Origin: an uncultured Eubacteriales bacterium
GTDB taxonomy: Bacteria > Bacillota > Clostridia > Peptostreptococcales > Anaerovoracaceae
NCBI GenBank assembly: GCA_902776285.1
Contig: CACYPK010000011.1
Location: 1 to 64,000 of the forward strand
Length of the DNA stretch: 64,000 bases
Direction: 5' to 3'
Below, in pieces: positions 16,085 through 24,888 of this stretch. The position numbers were made by a program, and so were the translations under genes. How positions within the stretch are numbered: position 1 is the stretch's first letter; every line of letters starts with the position of its first letter. The notes under the pieces are model-generated. The model did not search any database, was not told the DNA's origin, and saw only the letters and a program-made list of their open reading frames with translations.

Positions 16085-17017
16085 ATGATCGACTGGAGAG
16101 AAATCACATTAGAAGATAAACCGCGCATAGAAGAGAGGATTTGCGCAAGCGGCTGCCATGGTGCGGATTACGGTTTCGCAAATCTCTTTATATGGCGCAA
16201 GGCTTACAGCCCTAAGATCGCTTTCTGCGACAACAGGCTGCTGGTGGGCATGCCTCAGTGGAATGTCTACGCTTACCCAAAGGGGGACGGAGACGTCACG
16301 GGTTCCATAGAGCTGCTCCTGGACGAGGCACACGCACAGGGCAATAAACTGCGTATCAGGGGTCTTACCGATAAGACTCTTGAGGAGTTCCTGCCGCTGT
16401 ACGGCGACAGGTTCGAGATAACCGAAGACCGTGACAACGCCGACTACATCTATATGGCGGGCAAGCTCTGCGACCTACCGGGCAGACACCTTTCGTCAAA
16501 GCGCAACCATATAAAGCACTTTGAGAGGAACGGCCCGTGGGAGTTCCACAAGATTAGCGCGGATTCCTGCGGAGTGTTCACATCTTGCGAGGGAGGAAGC
16601 TGCGGTAAGCTGTCATCGATAGAAGAGGCAAAAGCCTTCGTGGACGAGTTCTACAAGGAAAAGAACGATCCGGAACTGGCCGACGAGGCGGGAGCCATTG
16701 AGGAGATGTTCGCCAATTATGAGACGCTCGGTTTCCTTGGCGGCATGCTGTACCAGAACGGCGAGCCTGTGGCTTTCACGGCGGGAACCAAGCTGGACAA
16801 CGAGGTGTTTGACACGCACTTTGAAAAGGCACTGCCGGGAGTCGAGGGCGCGTACACCATGGTGAACCGCGAGTTCGCAAGGCTGGTAAGAGCAGAGTAT
16901 CCTGAAATAGAAGCGTTCAACCGTGAAGAGGACATGGGCATAGAGGGACTGCGCAAGGCAAAGCTCAGCTATCATCCTGACATACTGCTCATGAAGTACT
17001 TCGCGATAGAGAAATAG
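16085..17017 (+). CDS. DUF2156 protein (phosphatidylglycerol lysyltransferase-like C-terminal domain)
   Basis: The 310-residue protein matches the DUF2156 pattern: an early GADYGFANLFIWR block, the RHLSSKRNHIKHFER block at about residue 140 and GAYTMVNREFARL near 260. The fold is a double GNAT-like domain related to the soluble part of MprF, which transfers amino acids from tRNA to lipids. Stand-alone members are of uncertain function. I prefer the ATG at 16085; an in-frame GTG lies at 16079 and neither has a strong ribosome binding site. It is 35 bases upstream of a GNAT acetyltransferase gene, with which it probably forms an operon. Confidence 0.85.
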   Translation: MIDWREITLEDKPRIEERICASGCHGADYGFANLFIWRKAYSPKIAFCDNRLLVGMPQWNVYAYPKGDGDVTGSIELLLDEAHAQGNKLRIRGLTDKTLEEFLPLYGDRFEITEDRDNADYIYMAGKLCDLPGRHLSSKRNHIKHFERNGPWEFHKISADSCGVFTSCEGGSCGKLSSIEEAKAFVDEFYKEKNDPELADEAGAIEEMFANYETLGFLGGMLYQNGEPVAFTAGTKLDNEVFDTHFEKALPGVEGAYTMVNREFARLVRAEYPEIEAFNREEDMGIEGLRKAKLSYHPDILLMKYFAIEK

Positions 17018-17052
17018 GACCGCTTGCCGGCGGACGCAGGTGAAGAGACCGC

Positions 17053-18012
17053 ATGAAAACGATCGATATCAACGGTAAAGAATATGCTATCGTGCCGGCC
17101 AAAAGCGGCGCCGCTTACGAAGGGCTGCGCGATCTGTGGTGCGGGATATTCGGCGACGCGCCGGAATACGTAGATGAGTTCTACGCTAACTTCGGCGAAG
17201 ACATCATGGGCTATGCCGTGACCGATGAAGCGGGCAGGGTGTGCTCGGCGCTAAGCTGCCACCTATGCGGAGAGTACGAGGGCAGGCTGGTGTACGTGAG
17301 TTATGCCATCTGCACGCGCGAAGACATGCGTGGGCAGGGTCTGGCCGCAAGGTTGACAGCATATGTCAGGGATGAAGTGACAAAGGCGGGCGGCATATCG
17401 GTCGTCTCACCAGCTGAACCGTCGCTGGTACAGTACTACGCGGAACTCGGTTATGAGCCGCACTTCTTTGCGCCGCAGAGAGCGGTGATGTCGCCGGACT
17501 TTGACGAAGAGGCATTCTATGACTTCGACGAGTTCGATCTGGACATAGAGGGCGCCGACCCCACGCCTTTCAGGGCGACGATAGATCTGGAGCCGCTTTC
17601 ACCGGAAAAGTACAACAGATACAGGGAGGCCTTCCTCGCGGGACGGCCTCACGTGGAGCCGTCCGGAGCGATGCTGAGACTCATGGAGGCGGAGAGCATG
17701 GACGGCTGCGGCATGTGTTCAGTAAACAGGGGCGATGCGATTTGCATCGTAAGCGGAGCGGATCCGGCAAGAGTCGTTTTAGCCGAACTCATACTCAACC
17801 CGGTGCTGCACGAGCTGTCCATGGACATCGATGTCGAGATAGCCGCGATGATAGCCAAGCACTTTGACGCGGCCGAGACGGAGTTCATTACGCCGGGAGC
17901 CGGCGGCTGCCAGACCATGATATACGGGCTGCCCGAAGGAAGATCTGCGGCAGAAGAAACAGAAGAATACGATTTTTACGGAGAACCGTATTACGGGTTT
18001 CCGATCTATTAA
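17053..18012 (+). CDS. GNAT-family N-acetyltransferase
   Basis: The 319-residue protein has a GNAT domain in its first 155 residues. Motif A, with the CoA pyrophosphate-binding RGQGLAARL, is at about 95-103, and motif B is around LVQYYAELGYEPHF. The C-terminal half is an uncharacterised extension ending in a Tyr-rich DFYGEPYYGFPIY. Acceptor substrate is unknown. It is probably cotranscribed with the DUF2156 gene before it. Confidence 0.82.
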   Translation: MKTIDINGKEYAIVPAKSGAAYEGLRDLWCGIFGDAPEYVDEFYANFGEDIMGYAVTDEAGRVCSALSCHLCGEYEGRLVYVSYAICTREDMRGQGLAARLTAYVRDEVTKAGGISVVSPAEPSLVQYYAELGYEPHFFAPQRAVMSPDFDEEAFYDFDEFDLDIEGADPTPFRATIDLEPLSPEKYNRYREAFLAGRPHVEPSGAMLRLMEAESMDGCGMCSVNRGDAICIVSGADPARVVLAELILNPVLHELSMDIDVEIAAMIAKHFDAAETEFITPGAGGCQTMIYGLPEGRSAAEETEEYDFYGEPYYGFPIY

Positions 18013-18052
18013 CCGCCGCTGCGCGCAGTGGCCCTGAATCAGGAGGATAATT

Positions 18053-18652
18053 ATGAACGTAGTTTGCCTGGACATGGAAGGCGTAATCTATCCGGAGATC
18101 TGGATCGCTTTTAGCGAAGAGAGCGGAATACCGGAGCTCAGAAGGACGACCAGGGATGAGCCCGATTACGACAAGCTGATGAAGTGGAGGATGGGCATCC
18201 TCAGAGAGCACGGGCTCAAGCTGAAGGATGTGCAGAACACGATCGCAAAGATCCGTCCGCTTCCGGGAGCGAAGGAGTTCCTCGACGAGCTCCGCAGCAT
18301 CACGCAGGTGATAATCCTGAGCGACACATTCTCACAGTTTGCTCAGCCGCTGATGGAACAGCTCGGCTGGCCGACCATATTCTGCAACGAACTGGTCATC
18401 GATGAAGATGGGTATATCGCCGACATAAAGATGAGGTGCGATCATTCCAAACTCACGACAGTCAGAGGCCTGCAGGCTATCGGTTATGATACCATCGCGG
18501 CAGGTGACAGTTACAACGACCTGGAGATGATAGAAGCCAGCAAGGCGGGATTCCTGTTCCGCTCAACAGAGCAGATCAAAAAGGACTATCCGCAGTATCC
18601 GGCATTTGAGGAATACGACGAGTTCCTTGCGGCTATCAAGGCGGCTCTCTAA
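18053..18652 (+). CDS. thrH: Phosphoserine phosphatase/homoserine phosphotransferase ThrH
   Basis: The 199-residue HAD-superfamily enzyme closely follows the ThrH pattern. It has the nucleophile motif CLDMEGVIYPEIWIAF (D7, with E9 in place of the usual second Asp), TTRDEPDYDKLMKWRM, VIILSDTFSQFAQPLM and AAGDSYNDLEMI. ThrH dephosphorylates phosphoserine and can transfer its phosphate to homoserine, which links serine and threonine biosynthesis. An AGGAGG site precedes the ATG. The next gene has its own promoter. Confidence 0.92.
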   Translation: MNVVCLDMEGVIYPEIWIAFSEESGIPELRRTTRDEPDYDKLMKWRMGILREHGLKLKDVQNTIAKIRPLPGAKEFLDELRSITQVIILSDTFSQFAQPLMEQLGWPTIFCNELVIDEDGYIADIKMRCDHSKLTTVRGLQAIGYDTIAAGDSYNDLEMIEASKAGFLFRSTEQIKKDYPQYPAFEEYDEFLAAIKAAL

Positions 18653-18680
18653 AAACCTACTGCATAAATAGGAATTTTAC

Positions 18681-18709
18681 TTGCAATTATACCCGCGAGG
18701 TTGTAATAT
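18681..18709 (+). promoter_or_regulatory. Promoter of the DUF1858 gene
   Basis: TTGCAA (18681-18686) and TAATAT (18704-18709) are 17 bases apart, 43 bases before the start codon. Confidence 0.55.
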
Positions 18710-18752
18710 ATGCGACGGAAACAAAGCTATGAAGACGAAAGGAGTCAACGAA

Positions 18753-18944
18753 ATGATCACTAAAGACATGGTCATCGGAGACGTTATCAATGAGTATCCT
18801 GAACTGGTCCGTACATTCTTCGCAAACGGCATGATGTGCATTGGCTGCCCGGCTTCCCAGGGCGAGTCTATCGAGCAGGCTGCGATGGTACACGGACTTG
18901 ACGCGGATCAGCTCACAGCGGCTCTGAACGAGGCGCTCGCGTAA
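18753..18944 (+). CDS. DUF1858 redox-disulfide domain protein
   Basis: The 63-residue protein consists of a single DUF1858 domain with the CIGC redox motif (NGMMCIGCPASQGESIEQAA). Such domains occur alone or joined to hybrid cluster proteins and are thought to handle disulfide or sulfur transfer in anaerobes. The ATG at 18753 has AAAGGAG eight bases upstream; a longer in-frame extension starts inside the promoter and is rejected. It forms a single-gene unit between its own promoter and terminator. Confidence 0.88.
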   Translation: MITKDMVIGDVINEYPELVRTFFANGMMCIGCPASQGESIEQAAMVHGLDADQLTAALNEALA

Positions 18945-18990
18945 GCGTTTCAGCCCGGACATACGGGCTCGTACAAATCAATACAGACAA

Positions 18991-19023
18991 AGGTGACAGG
19001 GCTTCTGCCTTGTCACTTTTTTT
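18991..19023 (+). terminator. Terminator after the DUF1858 gene
   Basis: AGGTGACAGGGC and GCCTTGTCACTT can pair around a short loop and are followed by a run of seven T. Confidence 0.85.
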
Positions 19024-19082
19024 CAAATGTACTAATATTATAAATGTGAAAACGTGCGAAAAAACGGAAGGGGAATGAGGAT

Positions 19083-19844
19083 ATGTATTACGAGGTAAGC
19101 AAGGAAGTATTCGATAAACTGCCGAATTTTGTAGTAGGCGTAGTGGCCGTGACCGGCATCAACAACAACAAGGAATACCCGGCTATAGAGAAGATGCTTG
19201 AGGACAATTCGAATGAAGTCATCAGGTATTTTGAAGAGTCCGGCAACAAGGCCAAGAATGACCCGTGTGTTGTTCCTTACAGAGAGGCTTTCCGCGCGCT
19301 CGGAATGAATCCGAACAGATACGTGTGCGCCGCGGAGGCTCTGATGGACCGTCTCGCCAAGGGCAAGGGACTGCCTTCGATCAATCCTGCGGTAGACCTC
19401 GGCAATGCAATCTCTCTCAAATATAAACTGCCTATCGGAGCGCACGACCTCTATACATTCGTGCGTCCTGACGGCACGGGCAGGGGCTGCGAGGACGCGG
19501 GCCTTGAGGTAAGGCCCGCGACAGCTGAAGACACTTTCAGACCTTTCGGGGCGGCAGAGGGTGAATTCGACAACCCTGAACCGGGTGAAGTTGTATATGT
19601 TTCCGGCCATGAGGTAAGGACACGCCGCTGGACATGGAGACAGAGTGAGGTAGGCAAGATGACTGAGAAGACCACGGGAGTGCTCTACCCGATCGACGGA
19701 TTCTCCGATCTGAACCTCGAAGAAGTGAAGAAGGCCATGAAGGACTTCACCGAGCTTGTCGCGAACTACTTTGCGCAGTCGGGTCGCAGCTGCACCGTAG
19801 CTACAGGTCTCGTAGATAAGGATAACCCGAGATTCGAGTTCTAG
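19083..19844 (+). CDS. B3/B4 (tRNA-binding-type) domain protein
   Basis: The 253-residue protein is a stand-alone B3/B4 domain, the module found in the beta chain of phenylalanyl-tRNA synthetase. The YREAFRALGMNPNRYVCAAEAL segment (residues about 67-88) and LPSINPAVDLGNAISLKYKLPIGAHDL are characteristic. Stand-alone members may edit or deacylate mischarged tRNA or act on other aminoacyl substrates; this is unproven. GGAAGGGGA precedes the ATG. It is followed by cdd after 51 bases. Confidence 0.85.
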   Translation: MYYEVSKEVFDKLPNFVVGVVAVTGINNNKEYPAIEKMLEDNSNEVIRYFEESGNKAKNDPCVVPYREAFRALGMNPNRYVCAAEALMDRLAKGKGLPSINPAVDLGNAISLKYKLPIGAHDLYTFVRPDGTGRGCEDAGLEVRPATAEDTFRPFGAAEGEFDNPEPGEVVYVSGHEVRTRRWTWRQSEVGKMTEKTTGVLYPIDGFSDLNLEEVKKAMKDFTELVANYFAQSGRSCTVATGLVDKDNPRFEF

Positions 19845-19895
19845 ACTGCCGCATAACTAGCCGGTGGTTTTCACGGACGGTGAAAGGAAAGCAAA

Positions 19896-20333
19896 ATGTA
19901 CGATAAAGACATAAGAAAAGATGAAGAGATGAAGAAGCGCCTCATCAGGATGGCCAAAGAGAAGCTTCCGAATTCATACGCGCCGTATTCGCACTACAAT
20001 GTGGCGGCGGCCGCGCTCTTTGACTCGGGAAACATCTACACGGGAGTCAATGTTGAGAGCGCGTTGCTGAGCATCACCATATGCGCGGAGAGGAACGCCA
20101 TATTCCACGCGATAGCCGAGGGAGAAAGAAAACTCCTGGCGATCGCTGTGGTCGGCGGCCCGGACGGAAAGTGCAGTGAGTACTGTGTGCCATGCGGGGT
20201 CTGCAGACAACTGATGAGAGACTTCGCCGACAAGGACAGCATGATCATCCTGTCCGCGAAGAACGAGGACGACTATATGGAGAAGACGCTCGACGAGATG
20301 CTGCCTTACAGCTTCGGGCCTGAAAGCCTCTGA
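19896..20333 (+). CDS. cdd: Cytidine deaminase
   Basis: The 145-residue enzyme deaminates cytidine and deoxycytidine in pyrimidine salvage. The zinc site is of the tetrameric small-CDA type: ICAERNAI (Cys ligand and catalytic Glu) and VPCGVCRQLM (two Cys ligands). The stop codon falls within a degenerate array of 17-bp repeats. Confidence 0.95.
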   Translation: MYDKDIRKDEEMKKRLIRMAKEKLPNSYAPYSHYNVAAAALFDSGNIYTGVNVESALLSITICAERNAIFHAIAEGERKLLAIAVVGGPDGKCSEYCVPCGVCRQLMRDFADKDSMIILSAKNEDDYMEKTLDEMLPYSFGPESL

Positions 20334-20396
20334 CTTCTGAAGACATCCGAGGTCAGAAAGAATCCGACCTCCGAAAGTATCTGACCTCCGAGAGCC
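20329..20396. repeat. Four degenerate 17-bp tandem repeats at the end of cdd
   Basis: Units start at 20329, 20346, 20363 and 20380 with the approximate pattern TCYGACCTCYGAAAGNA. They begin at the cdd stop codon. The second and third units also form a small inverted repeat (gaggtc/gacctc). Confidence 0.6.
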
Positions 20397-20413
20397 TCTG
20401 GCCGGCGTGACGA

Positions 20414-20987
20414 TCAGATTTTTTCACTTATGAACTTGATGATGAAGCGCGCGAGCGGTCCGCAGCTTTTGCGGTCGCGCACGCCGATGCCCAGAGTCCT
20501 GTTGACCGGAGGATCGAGCAGACGGTATTCATAAGCGCCCGGGAACTGCTCCAGGATGAGCGCGGGCAGTACGGAAACACCGACCCCTTGCTTCACCATC
20601 GACAGGATGGCGACACAATCTTTTGAAAAATACTTAGCGGCAGGCGTTATGCCTGCTTTTTTAAATACGGCGTACGTGTCCTGGTCGAAGGACTCAATGA
20701 TAAGAGGATAGTCGTTTCCTGATGGTCCCCTTGTGCATGCCCATTATCTCGCCGATCTCCTGGTCGAGCTTTTCTTCGTTGCTAAGGATGAGCCGCATGG
20801 TAGGGATCAGCAGCTGAGCTTCCATGGTCGGCTCAACTCCGCTCCGAGACTTAACAAGCAGTGGAAAGCCTATCTCCTTTTCAAGCGAACGCATCATCTG
20901 CGTGATCGCCGGCTGGGTGTAACCGAGCTCATCACCGGCGGCAGGGCGCTGCCGCCGTTTTCGTAATACAGTGTGATATATGAGCAA
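20414..20987 (-). pseudogene. LysR-family regulator pseudogene
   Basis: The minus strand encodes recognisable LysR fragments in different frames. A helix-turn-helix core reads AAGDELGYTQPAITQMMRSL and continues EKEIGFPLLVKSR to GMHKGTIR. A C-terminal part in another frame reads YPLIIESFDQDTYAVFKKAG through FIIKFISEKI. The N-terminal segment before AAGDELG (YYENGGS) is in yet another frame. Between GMHKGTIR and YPLIIES a normal LysR protein has roughly 80 more residues, so there is an internal deletion as well as frameshifts. It is divergent from brnQ and may once have regulated it. At least two lesions make function very unlikely. Confidence 0.85.
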
Positions 20988-21019
20988 AAAAGTGCTAAAC
21001 TTGGGAGCGGAGGCTCAGA

Positions 21020-22360
21020 ATGGAAAAGAAACTCAGTTTAAAACAATTGATGGTAATGGGCGGAGCTTTGTTCTCGATGCACTTCGGAGCGGCGATCATG
21101 CTGTTTCCGGTGCAGTGGGGAAAGGAAGCCGGCACAGCGGTGTGGCTGATGTTTATCGGAGCTTTGCTTTCGGTTATCATTCTGCCGTATTTCGGATATC
21201 TCGCCCTGGTAAAGGGCGACGGAACTTTCCTGCAACTGTCCAGACGCATCACGCCTAAATTCGGCACATTCTTCGCGGCGCTGACAATCTTCGTCATCGG
21301 CCCTTTGTACATGGTGCCTCGTATGAGCGCAGCCGCATGGGCCGCCATCCTGCAGATAACCGGATGGCAGTTCGACAGTTACGTACCGGTAGTGCTTTTT
21401 TCGATAGTTTACTACCTGGTCACTTACTGGTTCGTAGTGAATCCGGGAAAGGTCGTCGAAAAGATCGGCAATATCCTGTTTCCTGTGCTGATCGTGATCG
21501 TGACGGCTGTCATAATAAAGAGCATCATCTCGCCGATCGCTCCGTGGACGGAGCCTGAGTTTACGCAGAATCCGCTTCTTTACGGATTCCTGCAGGGCTA
21601 TGCTACGGCCGACCTGCAGTGCGCTCTCATCTTCGGTGTCATCGTAGTGCACGGCATCAGGGACGCCGGAGTAAAAGGAAAGGAGATAAACCGCAGCCTC
21701 GCGCTTATAGGCGTCGTCGGGCTTGGCCTTCTGGCAATATCCGTGCTTGGCCACATGATAGCCGGCGCGAACACGGGCGGAACGATAGACCTGACGCTTT
21801 CGGCTCTTTATACGGAAATGGTGCTGCAACTCTGGGGAAGCGCCGGCGGCATACTCTTCAACATCGCGCTGGTGGCGGCGGCCCTTACTACCGCGATAGG
21901 AGCTGTCTCCTCGACCTCTGAGATCTGGGAAGAGATCATGCTCGAGAAGAACCCTAAGCTCTATACTTACAGAAACTTCTGCATCGTATCATGCGTGCTT
22001 TCGTGCATCGTGTCGTTCACCGACCTCGATACGATGGTAAAGGTGGTCGGCCCTGTGCTGGATGCCTGCTATCCGCCGGCCATAGTCATAGCGATGTACT
22101 ACTGCGTCATTAGAAAGCCTTCTGACGCACGCAACCTGAAAGCGGGAAAGTGGGCAATGATAAGCGCCTTTGCGGTAAGCATCATCGAGATGCTCGTAAG
22201 ATACAGCGACATGTTCAGCCTCGGCTGGGACGTGCTGGCAAAGGCTTATCACACGCTGCCTCTTTCGGACTACAGCCTCGCGTGGCTGCCGGTGAGCGTG
22301 GTTCTCTACGCCCTGATCTGGTGCGCTTCATCGTTCGCGGGCAAGAGCCGGGAAGCATAA
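21020..22360 (+). CDS. brnQ: Branched-chain amino acid carrier (BrnQ/LIVCS family)
   Basis: The 446-residue protein has about 12 transmembrane helices and the pattern of the LIVCS family: an N-terminal MGGALFSMHFGAAIMLFPV segment, and GYATADLQCALIFGVIVVHG in the middle. It imports leucine, isoleucine and valine with Na+ or H+. The ATG follows GGAGCGGAGG. The gene is divergent from the decayed lysR and ends at a bidirectional terminator shared with rpsI. Confidence 0.9.
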   Translation: MEKKLSLKQLMVMGGALFSMHFGAAIMLFPVQWGKEAGTAVWLMFIGALLSVIILPYFGYLALVKGDGTFLQLSRRITPKFGTFFAALTIFVIGPLYMVPRMSAAAWAAILQITGWQFDSYVPVVLFSIVYYLVTYWFVVNPGKVVEKIGNILFPVLIVIVTAVIIKSIISPIAPWTEPEFTQNPLLYGFLQGYATADLQCALIFGVIVVHGIRDAGVKGKEINRSLALIGVVGLGLLAISVLGHMIAGANTGGTIDLTLSALYTEMVLQLWGSAGGILFNIALVAAALTTAIGAVSSTSEIWEEIMLEKNPKLYTYRNFCIVSCVLSCIVSFTDLDTMVKVVGPVLDACYPPAIVIAMYYCVIRKPSDARNLKAGKWAMISAFAVSIIEMLVRYSDMFSLGWDVLAKAYHTLPLSDYSLAWLPVSVVLYALIWCASSFAGKSREA

Positions 22361-22412
22361 ATAAAAAGTTCGGATCCGCTCCTGCCGGCAGGGCAGAACG
22401 AAATGAGCAACG

Positions 22413-22441
22413 AAAAAAGGAGTTCGTGATGAACTCCTTTT
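22413..22441. terminator. Bidirectional terminator between brnQ and rpsI
   Basis: aaaaaaggagttc (22413-22425) and gaactcctttt (22431-22441) form a hairpin with a five-base loop. T-runs are present for both directions, and the minus-strand run for rpsI is the longer. Confidence 0.85.
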
Positions 22442-22492
22442 CGATTGGCTCGTATAAGTCCGAGCTTGCCGTCTTTCTGCGCCGATCTTCGA

Positions 22493-22891
22493 TTAACGCT
22501 TGCTGAACTGGCTTGCTCTTCTCGCCTTCTTGAGACCCGGCTTTTTACGCTCTTTCATTCTAGGGTCTCTTGTCAGGAAACCAGCTGCCTTCAGTGCAGG
22601 TCTGTAAGCTTCCGCGTCGACTTCGCAGAGTGCTCTTGCGATGCCGTGTCTGAGAGCTCCGGCCTGGCCTGTGAATCCGCCGCCGTTTACTGTGGCGATG
22701 ACATCAAAGCTGCCGAGTGTGCCTGTGAGTTCGAGAGGTCTTCTGACTTCATTCTTCACGATATCCTTCTCGCCGAAGTATGTGTCGATGTCTCTCTTGT
22801 TGATGATGATGTTACCTGCGCCCGGGAGAAGTCTCACTCTGGCTACAGATGACTTTCTCCTGCCTGTTGCCTGATACATAGTCTTTGCCAT
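22493..22891 (-). CDS. rpsI: 30S ribosomal protein S9
   Basis: The 132-residue protein shows the S9 hallmarks: [16 protein letters not shown] at the start, [20 protein letters not shown] in the middle, and the C-terminal basic [19 protein letters not shown] ending QFSKR, which reaches the P-site tRNA. It follows rplM by 16 bases in the conserved rplM-rpsI operon. Confidence 0.99.
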   Translation of the reverse strand: MAKTMYQATGRRKSSVARVRLLPGAGNIIINKRDIDTYFGEKDIVKNEVRRPLELTGTLGSFDVIATVNGGGFTGQAGALRHGIARALCEVDAEAYRPALKAAGFLTRDPRMKERKKPGLKKARRASQFSKR

Positions 22892-22907
22892 TGCTTACTC
22901 CTCCTTT

Positions 22908-23336
22908 CTACCAAGTCCATTCTTCCGGCTTCTGAGCTGTATGCGGATGCTCTGGGCCTGCGTATACTTTGAGCTTCTTGAACATCTGGCGTCCGAGCTT
23001 GCCCTTCGGCATCATTCCGCGCACTGCGTGGAGGATGACTTCCTCAGGCTTCTTTGCTCTCATCTCTCCGAGTGTTGTCTCTTTGAGTCCGCCCGGATAA
23101 CCGCTGTGTCTCTTGTAGACCTTATCGGTTTCCTTCTTGCCGCTGACAGCAACCTTCTCTGCATTGATCACGATGACGTAATCACCTGTGTCGATGTGCG
23201 GTGTGTAAGTCGGCTTCTTCTTTCCTCTCAGGATCATTGCTGCCTCGACAGCGAGCTTTCCGAGAGTCTTGCCTTCTGCATCGATAACGTACCACTTGCG
23301 GTCGATATCGGATGGCTTAGCGATATAAGACTTCAT
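22908..23336 (-). CDS. rplM: 50S ribosomal protein L13
   Basis: The 142-residue protein matches L13 throughout: [38 protein letters not shown] and [16 protein letters not shown]. It is the first gene of the rplM-rpsI operon. AAAGGACACAAG precedes the ATG. Confidence 0.99.
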   Translation of the reverse strand: MKSYIAKPSDIDRKWYVIDAEGKTLGKLAVEAAMILRGKKKPTYTPHIDTGDYVIVINAEKVAVSGKKETDKVYKRHSGYPGGLKETTLGEMRAKKPEEVILHAVRGMMPKGKLGRQMFKKLKVYAGPEHPHTAQKPEEWTW

Positions 23337-23515
23337 CTTGTGTCCTTTCTACCTACTGGGATCTGCCTATGTGCTTTGCGTCCGGGTTCCCGGTACGGCT
23401 GCCTTATCGCAGAGCTTCTTCGGTCCGCCTACTCGGAGAGGGGACGCGTGAGCCTTCATTGAGAAGAGCTTATCCGCATATCCGCCTTTCTGTTTCGGCA
23501 TAACTAGTAATAAAT
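23337..23515 (-). promoter_or_regulatory. Structured 5' leader of rplM-rpsI (candidate L13 autoregulatory leader)
   Basis: About 180 bases without a gene lie before rplM. On the minus strand the leader contains several short inverted repeats (for example taccggg/cccggac-type pairs and gaagaagctc/gagcttcttc-related arms). In Firmicutes this operon is often controlled by a leader RNA binding L13; I could not match the known consensus by eye. From 23516 to 23643, on the far side, I see no gene or clear signal. Confidence 0.35.
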
Positions 23516-23643
23516 TATTAGTGCTTCGGCTGCCGGCCCTGTGGCCTGCCTCAGCTCGCGGCGCCGTTAGTCAGCGCACACGCTCGATTAGTATAAGGTG
23601 TCAAAGCCTTGAAGTCAAGCGTTTTTATTAGTAAAATCGACGC

Positions 23644-24537
23644 ATGAGCGATAAAAATAAAGGGAATCTGATATTACTGCTGACGGCTATACTCTGGGGT
23701 TCGGGTTTCATATCACAGAAGCTCGGAAACAGGGTGATGCCGCCGATGACGTTCAACGCCGTCCGCCAGCTTATGGCTGCCGTGGTGCTGACGCCTATAG
23801 TGCTGCGGGGGCTCAAAGCGAGCGGTTATTTTTCACGTGAAAGCAATACGGCTTCGCAGCTGGATGATAGAAAGAAGCGCGCCATAAAAGGCGGCATACT
23901 CTGCGGGATCTTCATGCTTATCGGCACGGCGACCCAGCAGATCGGCCTCCTGACAGTCAGCGCGGGCAAGTCGGGATTCATTTCTTCAATTTATATAGTA
24001 TTCACACCGCTTTTCAGCGTCATAGTCGGGAGCAAGGTCAAGAGGCGTACCGTGATATGCATAGCGATCGCCATGATCGGCTTTGCCGTGATGAGCCTTA
24101 AAGACGGGATCAGCGGCGCGACGGCAGGAGACTGGCTTACTCTTGTGAGCGCCGCGGGATTCGCGGCCCAGATAGTCGTCGTCAATCAGTTTGTAGACAA
24201 GGACAATGCCGTGCTGCTCTCACAACTGCAGTTTCTGTTCTGCGGCGCCGCCGGCCTTGTAGTTGCCCTTCTGATGGAAGGGCCGGCCTGGGCAGGCGTG
24301 CTGGCCGGCATCCCTGTCCTGCTTTATCAGACCTTTGTACCGACGGCCGGCGGCTACACGCTGCAGATAATCGGTCAGAAGTATACCGATTCATCGACGG
24401 CCGCGCTCATCATGAGCCTCGAGTCTGTGTTCGCTATGATATTCGGCGCGCTCTTCCTGCACGAGATAATGAGCGCCCGCGAAATAGCCGGCGCGGCCAT
24501 CATATTCGCTGCCACCATCCTGGGTCAGCGCGAATAG
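23644..24537 (+). CDS. EamA/DMT-family transporter
   Basis: The 297-residue protein has ten predicted transmembrane helices in two EamA repeats. The first starts LLLTAILWGSGFISQKLG; the second ends YTDSSTAALIMSLESVFAMI followed by FGALFLHE, a classic EamA ending. Members export or import small metabolites, often amino acids; the substrate is unknown. A short hydrophilic insert follows helix 2 (SRESNTASQLDDRKKRA). No strong ribosome binding site precedes the ATG. Confidence 0.88.
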   Translation: MSDKNKGNLILLLTAILWGSGFISQKLGNRVMPPMTFNAVRQLMAAVVLTPIVLRGLKASGYFSRESNTASQLDDRKKRAIKGGILCGIFMLIGTATQQIGLLTVSAGKSGFISSIYIVFTPLFSVIVGSKVKRRTVICIAIAMIGFAVMSLKDGISGATAGDWLTLVSAAGFAAQIVVVNQFVDKDNAVLLSQLQFLFCGAAGLVVALLMEGPAWAGVLAGIPVLLYQTFVPTAGGYTLQIIGQKYTDSSTAALIMSLESVFAMIFGALFLHEIMSAREIAGAAIIFAATILGQRE

Positions 24538-24546
24538 AATGGGATT

Positions 24547-24801
24547 GGGTGTAAAATTTTGATAAATACTGCCGATAACACACCCATTTTCAGATTTAAA
24601 GCCTAAAATTGATCTTAAAAAGCCATTTGGGTGTAAATTCTTGCAAAAAAGTCGAGAATTCACACCCGTTTTTTAAAAATGGGTGTGAATTTCGAATGTT
24701 TTGTCTACTTACTACACCCAAATCACGTTTTTATACTTATTTCATCTCTAAGAAATGAAAACGGGTGTAATTTTCGTTCATTCTGCTCGAATGTTACACC
24801 C
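24547..24801. repeat. Symmetric array of four 39-nt GGGTGT/ACACCC hairpins
   Basis: Four units each begin GGGTGT and end ACACCC, and each is exactly 39 bases: 24547-24585, 24629-24667, 24681-24719 and 24763-24801. The spacers are 43, 13 and 43 bases, so the whole array is symmetric about 24674. The right half, reverse-complemented, aligns with the left half only at conserved blocks (GGGTGTAA, ACACCC(A/G)TTTTCA, ATTTGGGTGTA); the rest is divergent. It fills the gap between the EamA and vWA genes. Two short open frames in it are shadows. Confidence 0.85.
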
Positions 24802-24888
24802 GTTTTTCAATTGTCGCATCACAGGCGACCATGCGGACTCCTTTTATCGTTAATATGTGCTTGTAAGCAGAAAAAGGAGGACACGTAA

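Noticed and set aside
24547..24801. The hairpin array as a CRISPR
   Set aside because: Units alternate in orientation, only six-base boxes are constant, spacers are 13 or 43 bases, and there are no cas genes.
24391..24888. Two open frames over the hairpin array with similar LHPN/ENGC/TP peptides
   Set aside because: The resemblance comes from translating the GGGTGT/ACACCC boxes on both strands. Neither frame has a proper start context.
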